Source: CAZUVM01 sp964623885 (GTDB taxonomy: Bacteria > Verrucomicrobiota > Verrucomicrobiia > Limisphaerales > UBA8199). Taken from it: a stretch of DNA of 15,128 bases. A program made the position numbers and the translations under genes. The DNA is taken from assembly GCA_964623885.1 (NCBI GenBank), contig CAZUVM010000235.1, positions 1 through 15,128 on the forward strand, written 5' to 3'. Each line of letters opens with the position of its first letter. Positions within the stretch are counted from its first letter, which is position 1. The notes under the pieces were generated by a model. That model saw only the letters and a program-made list of their open reading frames with translations. It was not told the DNA's origin and searched no databases. Shown piece after piece: positions 1 through 5,079 of the stretch.

Positions 1-141
1 CGCGGTGGACAATACGGGTAATAGCAGCGCCGCCAAAATGGCAATAATGGCGATGACAACCAGGAGTTCGACCAACGTGAACGCCGCTTTTGACAGGAAA
101 GGAGCCGACGTCGATCTTCGACAACCACGTCCTTTTTTCAT
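1..141 (-). CDS. Type IV pilin-like / pseudopilin protein, N-terminal part only
   Basis: The reverse strand from the ATG at 141 reads 47 codons to the window edge. A basic leader (about 20 residues, rich in K and R) is followed by FTLVELLVVIAIIAILA, the class III signal of type IV pilins and type II secretion pseudopilins. In that family prepilin peptidase cuts before the Phe and the hydrophobic helix then anchors and packs the subunit into a filament. The Glu at +5 (E25), needed for assembly, is present. The residue before the cut is Ala (A20), not the usual Gly. The remainder, probably a DUF1559 or PulG-like globular domain, lies outside the window. An in-frame GTG three codons upstream is an alternative start. 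Such proteins occur in dozens of copies per genome in Verrucomicrobiota and Planctomycetota, and many may be surface or secretion components and not true pili. Confidence 0.85.
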   Translation of the reverse strand, partial: MKKGRGCRRSTSAPFLSKAAFTLVELLVVIAIIAILAALLLPVLSTA

Positions 142-219
142 AGCGTGCACGCTCACTTGCGCCGAAGTTCGCTGATCCCTAATGTCGAAGGCCTTCCTCA
201 ATCCTCTCTCGCCAAGGCT

Positions 220-249
220 AAGATACGCCCCAATCCACAGTAAGGTCAA
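220..249 (-). promoter_or_regulatory. Candidate sigma70-type promoter for the pilin-like gene
   Basis: On the minus strand TTGACC (249-244) is followed after 18 bases by TATCTT (225-220), giving 5/6 and 4/6 or better matches to the -35 and -10 consensus. It points at the pilin start at 141, which would leave a 5' leader of roughly 70 bases. Promoter consensus in this phylum is poorly established, so this is a pattern match only. Confidence 0.35.
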
Positions 250-418
250 TACACGACAGGCATTCAGCTTCGCCCCGCACTCCCGATGCCGCTGTTCCCC
301 CCGCCGCGGCTTGGCCAAGGCATAGCTCTGCTTGCCTTCGCATGTCCACGTGCGGCGATCACAACGAACTAAGCACGGCAGCTAAATGTTGTTTGTAACG
401 CGAAGCTCAAACTCCTTT

Positions 419-443
419 GCCCGGGAAGATTTGTGCCCCGGGC
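419..443. other. GC-rich hairpin in the spacer
   Basis: GCCCGGG (419-425) and CCCGGGC (437-443) are perfect inverted copies separated by an 11-base loop. No T-run follows on either strand, so it does not have intrinsic terminator form. It lies in a spacer in which I see no gene (142-598) and upstream of the pilin-like gene on its strand. It could be a factor-independent stop, a leader structure or chance. Confidence 0.35.
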
Positions 444-560
444 GTGACGCATTCTTGTTAGGAAATGGAGCGCGGATACGATCACTTTCGATCCCAAAAT
501 ACCAAGCTTTAATCACACAGCATATTTGTTAGTTGTGAATAAGTTTTTCATTTTCGTATC

Positions 561-590
561 TTGACTAGTGTAATGGTTCGGATTTACACT
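561..590 (+). promoter_or_regulatory. Weak candidate promoter
   Basis: TTGACT (561-566) and TACACT (585-590) are spaced by 18 bases, downstream of an AT-rich tract. Transcription would begin close to 597-600, almost on the ATG at 599, so the small ORF there would be leaderless, or the transcript would run about 500 bases to the gene at 1101. This is a pattern match only. Confidence 0.2.
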
Positions 591-598
591 CTACGCGT

Positions 599-808
599 AT
601 GGCGGGCTACGACCGTGGGGGCTCGGATTCGGAGCGGCTCATTCGTGAGGCCAGGGCATTGCCTGCCAGGGGGCTGCAAGTTAGGGGTGAAGCAACGAGG
701 CTGCTCGCCGAAGATCTAGACTTGGCTCGTGCAACCGCACCGCTGGCGCGCCAAGCCAGGCAGGTGCGGCACGCACATGGATTGCGGTTTGGCAGCGAGG
801 AGTTGTGA
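599..808 (+). CDS. Doubtful small ORF, 69 residues
   Basis: ATG at 599 to a stop at 808. The product is very rich in Arg, Ala and Leu, has no signal peptide, no membrane segment and no motif that I recognise. No ribosome binding site precedes it. The composition (Arg, Ala, Leu, Glu) is typical of chance ORFs in GC-rich DNA, although it also would fit a small helical protein. An antisense ORF (716-901, 61 residues) overlaps it and is no more convincing. Kept only because a promoter-like site lies immediately upstream. Confidence 0.12.
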   Translation: MAGYDRGGSDSERLIREARALPARGLQVRGEATRLLAEDLDLARATAPLARQARQVRHAHGLRFGSEEL

Positions 809-851
809 GACAGCTTGGGCCCGGTGACGGATAGATACGGGTGAATGAGGC

Positions 852-989
852 TCAGATTTGATTTTTTGCGGTTCCCTTAAACGAATAAGGCCCTCCGGCA
901 TAGATCGAGAATTGGATCACAAAACTCCCCGCCCAAGACAGAAGCACATTTTCACCGGATCGTGCGATACTGATCTGCCCACGAGTGGG
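852..989 (-). pseudogene. Possible decayed C-terminal fragment of a secreted protein
   Basis: The minus strand here reads a 45-residue tail ending at a stop at 852, containing ISIARSGENVLLSWAGSF. This strongly resembles the C-terminal beta-strand module found at the end of many secreted Verrucomicrobiota proteins, where the pattern is roughly L-x-I-x-x-S-G-x-N-V-x-L-S-W-P followed by G-F-x-L-x-S. After the Trp the similarity decays and the reading frame ends without the usual continuation. The open frame continues upstream to 1289 but that part overlaps the gene at 1101 and shows no family resemblance. I infer a relic of a larger gene. The alternative is a chance match within an open antisense frame. 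Confidence 0.25.
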
Positions 990-1100
990 AGTCGATTGCA
1001 GCAGTGCTAGCCAATACACAGCGAGGATCCCATGCAACTCGCCAATTCTGTTGATCGGCCGGAGATGCGCCGTTAGCTGTATGGGACCACAATAGCGAAG

Positions 1101-2204
1101 ATGAGAAGCATAATCACATCGACTCCAAGCCGACTTGCAACCTTCAGCGCCTTGACTATGGCGCTGCTCGTATGTGTGATCGCACGGGGCGCCGAAGGGT
1201 TGGCAGGATGGAGTCCAAGCGACGCCGCCAAATGTCTCGATGAGCGCCAGCAGGTCTGGTCTGGCCATGCCAACTGCATCAGTTGCCACTCCGGCCTGCC
1301 CTACGCTCTGGCGCGGCCGGCGCTGCGCAAACTCGTCGGAGCCGCCACGCCCTCCGAGGAGGAAGCGAAACTTCTCGCCGAAGTCCGGCGCAGGGTGGCG
1401 AACTGGGACAAACTCGACTCAAAGGAATTCGGCTTGTATTACACCGACACCGACGAAAAGAAGAAGCAATCCTGGGGCACGGAAGCGATCTTCAACGCGC
1501 TCATTCTCGCCTTGGACGACCGCTATCAGGGCCGGTCCTTACCAAGCGACGTGACAAGAGACGCATTTGCTCATCTCTGGGCCATCCAAACGCAGACGGG
1601 TGACGAGAAAGGATCGTGGGATTGGCTCGACTTCAGCGAGCCCCCTTGGGGCAACGCTGAGGCGCGCTACATAGGCGCGGCGTCGGCTGCAATCGCAATC
1701 GGAAGCGCGCCCGGTTATTACAATGCGCGAGCCGAGGCGGGCACCGGTGCCCAAGTCAAGCTGCTGCGGAGCTATCTCAAAAACAACTTCCAGAAGCAGA
1801 ACCTGCACAATCGGGCTTACGGCCTCTGGGCGAATACCGGCCTTGCAGGCATCCTGACCCAAGCGGAGCAACAACAACTCATCGCCCAACTCCTCGACAA
1901 GCAGCAAGCGGATGGCGGATGGAGCCTGCCCATGCTTGGCACTTGGCGGAGTGACGGCATTGCGCAGGACACCGCTTCCGATGGCTATGCGACCGGTCTT
2001 GTTTTGCATGTTCTCCAAACTGCCGGTCTTCCGCAAGATCACGCGCAGATCGCCAAAGGTCTGGAATGGCTCAAGGTTCATCAGACGGCGAACGGCACCT
2101 GGCAGGCGGTCTCGCTGTTCAAGAAACGCGATCCAACCACTAACAAAGGCCAATTCATGTCGGACGCAGCCACCGCCTACGCCGTGCTCGCGCTGACTCA
2201 CTGA
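1101..2204 (+). CDS. Secreted CXXCH-containing QW-repeat (squalene cyclase/prenyltransferase-like barrel) protein
   Basis: The 367-residue product starts with a signal peptide (residues 1 to about 31, basic start then a hydrophobic core, likely cut near ARG-AEG). Shortly after it lies CISCH (59-63), the c-type heme attachment motif, in a cytochrome-like context (GHANCISCHSGLPYAL). The rest is helical and carries QW motifs: QQADGGW (268-274) and QTANGTW (328-334) match QxxxGxW, and a looser copy ends at W173. QW motifs stabilise alpha/alpha barrels in squalene-hopene cyclases and related prenyltransferase-fold proteins. The cyclase catalytic DxDD motif is not seen, so cyclase activity is unlikely. 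Proteins of this layout in Verrucomicrobiota and Acidobacteriota are usually annotated as squalene/prenyltransferase repeat proteins without known role. Heme binding in the periplasm and a redox or scaffold role are inferred. The ATG at 1101 is chosen because the upstream ATG at 1081 runs into a stop. The next gene starts 159 bases downstream on the same strand. Confidence 0.8.
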   Translation: MRSIITSTPSRLATFSALTMALLVCVIARGAEGLAGWSPSDAAKCLDERQQVWSGHANCISCHSGLPYALARPALRKLVGAATPSEEEAKLLAEVRRRVANWDKLDSKEFGLYYTDTDEKKKQSWGTEAIFNALILALDDRYQGRSLPSDVTRDAFAHLWAIQTQTGDEKGSWDWLDFSEPPWGNAEARYIGAASAAIAIGSAPGYYNARAEAGTGAQVKLLRSYLKNNFQKQNLHNRAYGLWANTGLAGILTQAEQQQLIAQLLDKQQADGGWSLPMLGTWRSDGIAQDTASDGYATGLVLHVLQTAGLPQDHAQIAKGLEWLKVHQTANGTWQAVSLFKKRDPTTNKGQFMSDAATAYAVLALTH

Positions 2205-2363
2205 TTCCAGCAGTTCTTTCTTTCTGACCCCGATCTCCAGGCTCGATGAGTCGCAGGAACCGCGATCGCTGGGCAGCTGAAGGGCAGACAGGCTCGAGCG
2301 AGGCAACCACAGCGAACCAAATCTCCTCGACACGCAGCGCCGGGTCCACTTTAGACTGCCGCT
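2205..2363 (+). other. Spacer between two co-directional secreted-protein genes
   Basis: 159 bases with no credible ORF, no clear hairpin terminator and no obvious promoter. The absence of a terminator leaves co-transcription of the flanking genes possible. No Shine-Dalgarno sequence precedes the ATG at 2364. Confidence 0.3.
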
Positions 2364-4961
2364 ATGAAAATTTGGTTCGTCCTGGCATTGACGAGTGTTG
2401 CCGTGAATGCAGGACCGTGGGTCCCGTTTCATCTGCCCTGGGACGCCCCCCCGGACGCGCACGCTGACGCGCGGTTTCTCTTAGACTCGCCGGCCGGAAA
2501 GCACGGCTTTGTCCAGGTGCGCGATGGTCACTTCTGGTTTCCGGGGATTGGACGAAAGCGGTTCTGGGCGGTGAACCTGTCGGGCGAAGCCAATTTCCCC
2601 GCGCCTGAGGTTGCGCCACGTCTCGCCGACCGTCTGGCAAAATACGGCTTTAATCTGGTGCGGATGCACGGGCTGGACGCGCCTTGGGGCAACACGTTTT
2701 TTCGGTGGCACGCGCCGGACACGCAGCACTTCGAGCCGAATCAGTTCGAAAAATTCGACAACCTGGTCGCCGAACTGGAACAGCGCGGCATCTACCTCAA
2801 CTTGAATCTTCATGTCGGCCGACAATTCACAGCGGCTGACGGTGTGGCACAAGCCGATTGGCTCGGCTACAGCAAGTATTGCGTGATCTTCGACCCGCGC
2901 ATGATCGAGTTGCAGAAGGATTACGCCCGACAACTGCTCACTCATCGCAACCCGCACACCGGCCGCACCTTCGCCGAGGACCCGGCGCTGGTGATCCTCG
3001 AGTTGACGAATGAAGATTCACTTTTTTTGGCCTGGACCTCGGGTTTCCTCCGTGGTCGGCAAACTGCCCATCCTGCATCGGACTGGTGCGACATCCCGCC
3101 GTACTACGGTAAGGAGCTGACGCGGCTTTATAACGAGTGGCTGGCCAAGCATTACCCCTCGCGCGAGTCGCTCGGGCATGCCTGGCAGGACGGCGCGCGC
3201 GCCGCTGGTCCGCAATTATTGCGTGCGAGCGCGCGGAATTGGGATTTATGGGCATCGGAAAAAGCACCGGCGAAGCTGGAATCAACCAATGACAGCATTC
3301 AAGTGACCATCAGCGCGGTGGACGGTACCTCCTGGCATGTGATGCTGACCCAGCGGCAGTTGAAACTGCAAAAAGGGATGAAATATCGCGTCACCTTTCG
3401 CGGGCGCGCCTCGGCCTCGCGCCCCATCACCGGGGAGGTCTGTCACAACGATCCCTGGCGTGGCTACGGTTCGGCCCAATTCGATCTCGCCGAGCAATGG
3501 CAGGATTATCAGTTCACGTTCATCGCGCCGGAGGACGACGATAATGTGCGGCTCAGTTTTCAGTTCGGCCAGGCGACTGGCGTGGTTTGGCTTGCCGATG
3601 TGAGTTTGCACGAAGCACCGGTGTTTGGTCTGCAGGACGTGGAAGATCCCGGCCGCGGCACGGTGCGCCGGCTCGACCCGACCGAGTTCGGCGGCGCGAC
3701 CAGCCAGCGATTCCGAGACGAAGGCCGGTTCTATTTGGAGCTGGAAAAGCGCTATTATGAGACCATGCGCCGGTTCGTGCGCGAGGTATTAAAAGTGCGC
3801 GCGCTCATCGAAGGCACCAACGAAAACTATGGTCTGCCCAGCCTTGCAGCCCAGGCGACACTCGATGTAATGGACTGCCACGCGTACTGGCAGCATCCCG
3901 AGTTTCCACATGAGCCGTGGTCGGCAACGGGCTGGAAGATCAAAAACACGCCGATGCTGGACGCGCCGGCAGGCTCGACGCTTAGCGCGCTCAGCCGCTC
4001 GGCGGTGTTGGGCAAACCCATGGTCGTTAGCGAATACAATCATCCTTTCCCTAATGATTATGGCTGCGAGATGCCCTTATTGTTGGCCGCCTACGCCAGC
4101 TTGCAGGACTGGGACGCCGTCTACGGCTACACATTCGGCCACCAGTGGACGGAGCGTGAACTGAGCGGAGACGCCGTAACCGGCTACTTCGATCTTTGCA
4201 ACGAGGTCAGCAAAATGGCGCAGATGCCGACGGCATCGTTGTTGTTCCAGCGCCGCGATGTCCAACCTGCGCGGCGACTGGTGAAACTGGACTTCGACGA
4301 GCATCGGCTCTACGACAGTCTTAAGGAAAAACGCTGGGACGGTCTGCAATTCTTTACGGAAGGAGAACTCTCACCGCTCTTGCCGCTGGTCCATCGTGTC
4401 CGGATTACCGACTTTAGCGCCTCGCACACGACTAGAGCTGACGAGATTGCTTTCCAGGAGCCAACCGGCAACGTGGCCAGCGACACCGGCCAGTTACTCT
4501 GGGAAGCCACCGAGAAAGGCACTGGCCGAATGACTATCAACACCCCGCACACCCAAGCTGCCATTGGTTGGCTCGGCAGCCGAACTTTGCGCACCACCGA
4601 TACGGAGTTCCGTCTCGCCACGCCCTTCTGCGCTGTGAGCCTCACCGCGCTCGATGGCCGGCCGCTCCCTGGCTCGAAGAAGATTCTGCTCGTCGCCGCC
4701 GCCCGCTGCGCGAACAGCGGGATGCAATGGAATGCGGAACGCACCAGCCTCTCCAACCACTGGGGCAGCCCGCCCCTGCTGATCGAACCGGTCGAGGGTC
4801 AAATCCAGCTGCGCCACCCCGCAGGCCTGAAGCGGGTCGCACTCGACGGCGTCGGCAGACCCCAGGCCGGCAAAGAGACACTGCTGACACCACGCGATGG
4901 CGTCTGCACGATTGCGTTGACCGATGCTGACGCAACAGTTTGGCACCTTCTATGGCAGTGA
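2364..4961 (+). CDS. Secreted glycoside hydrolase, clan GH-A-type TIM barrel interrupted by a CBM-like domain
   Basis: 865 residues with a short signal peptide (1-16, cut near VNA-GPW). Residues about 60-290 look like the first half of a (beta/alpha)8 barrel: FNLVRMHG (96-103), YLNLNLHV (144-151) and VILELTNED (210-218), where E217 after Asn is the typical clan GH-A acid/base position. Residues about 290-418 form a beta-rich module (KYRVTFRGRAS, WQDYQFTF, NVRLSFQFG, VVWLADVSL) resembling CBM4/9-type carbohydrate-binding domains. The barrel then resumes (EGTNENYG 483-490; VMDCHAYW 502-509) and MVVSEYNHP (553-561) supplies the probable nucleophile E557. Residues about 650-865 are a C-terminal beta-sandwich region. 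The family is close to GH5/GH39/GH42-like enzymes but I cannot name it. The substrate is unknown, probably a plant or algal polysaccharide beta-linkage in the periplasm or outside the cell. Codon use resembles its neighbours and the reading frame is intact. Confidence 0.8.
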   Translation: MKIWFVLALTSVAVNAGPWVPFHLPWDAPPDAHADARFLLDSPAGKHGFVQVRDGHFWFPGIGRKRFWAVNLSGEANFPAPEVAPRLADRLAKYGFNLVRMHGLDAPWGNTFFRWHAPDTQHFEPNQFEKFDNLVAELEQRGIYLNLNLHVGRQFTAADGVAQADWLGYSKYCVIFDPRMIELQKDYARQLLTHRNPHTGRTFAEDPALVILELTNEDSLFLAWTSGFLRGRQTAHPASDWCDIPPYYGKELTRLYNEWLAKHYPSRESLGHAWQDGARAAGPQLLRASARNWDLWASEKAPAKLESTNDSIQVTISAVDGTSWHVMLTQRQLKLQKGMKYRVTFRGRASASRPITGEVCHNDPWRGYGSAQFDLAEQWQDYQFTFIAPEDDDNVRLSFQFGQATGVVWLADVSLHEAPVFGLQDVEDPGRGTVRRLDPTEFGGATSQRFRDEGRFYLELEKRYYETMRRFVREVLKVRALIEGTNENYGLPSLAAQATLDVMDCHAYWQHPEFPHEPWSATGWKIKNTPMLDAPAGSTLSALSRSAVLGKPMVVSEYNHPFPNDYGCEMPLLLAAYASLQDWDAVYGYTFGHQWTERELSGDAVTGYFDLCNEVSKMAQMPTASLLFQRRDVQPARRLVKLDFDEHRLYDSLKEKRWDGLQFFTEGELSPLLPLVHRVRITDFSASHTTRADEIAFQEPTGNVASDTGQLLWEATEKGTGRMTINTPHTQAAIGWLGSRTLRTTDTEFRLATPFCAVSLTALDGRPLPGSKKILLVAAARCANSGMQWNAERTSLSNHWGSPPLLIEPVEGQIQLRHPAGLKRVALDGVGRPQAGKETLLTPRDGVCTIALTDADATVWHLLWQ

Positions 4962-5079
4962 TGACGTCAACCCAAACAAAAGTGCGGGGCCCTTCTTCCG
5001 CTCCAATCATCGGCTGAGTTCTTTGAGGAGCTTATTGCTGGCACACCCACGCGGTGGAGATTACGACTGGCCAAGGCGC
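4962..5079. other. Convergent intergenic spacer
   Basis: 118 bases between a plus-strand gene ending at 4961 and a minus-strand gene ending at 5080. No hairpin with a T-run was found on either strand, so termination here is not explained by an intrinsic terminator that I can see. An 18-bp palindrome lies just inside the minus-strand gene (5110-5127). Confidence 0.3.

Larger units (their letters stand above)
142..598. other. Intergenic region without a recognisable gene
   Basis: No ORF with credible coding character is seen on either strand. The region holds the candidate minus-strand promoter at 220-249, the 419-443 hairpin, and an AT-rich patch around 495-560 that stands out from the GC-rich surroundings and precedes the promoter-like site at 561-590. 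It is probably the divergent regulatory spacer between the pilin-like gene and whatever is transcribed rightward. Confidence 0.5.

Noticed and set aside
852..1289. Whole 145-residue minus-strand ORF as a gene
   Set aside because: Its N-terminal two thirds overlap the 5' part of the gene at 1101, including its signal peptide and heme motif. Only the C-terminal 45 residues resemble a family, so only those are listed as a possible relic.
1539..2462. 307-residue open frame on the minus strand
   Set aside because: It lies antisense to the CXXCH/QW-repeat gene, crosses its stop and the start of the next gene, and has no domain or signal; it is an effect of GC-rich codon use on the true strand.
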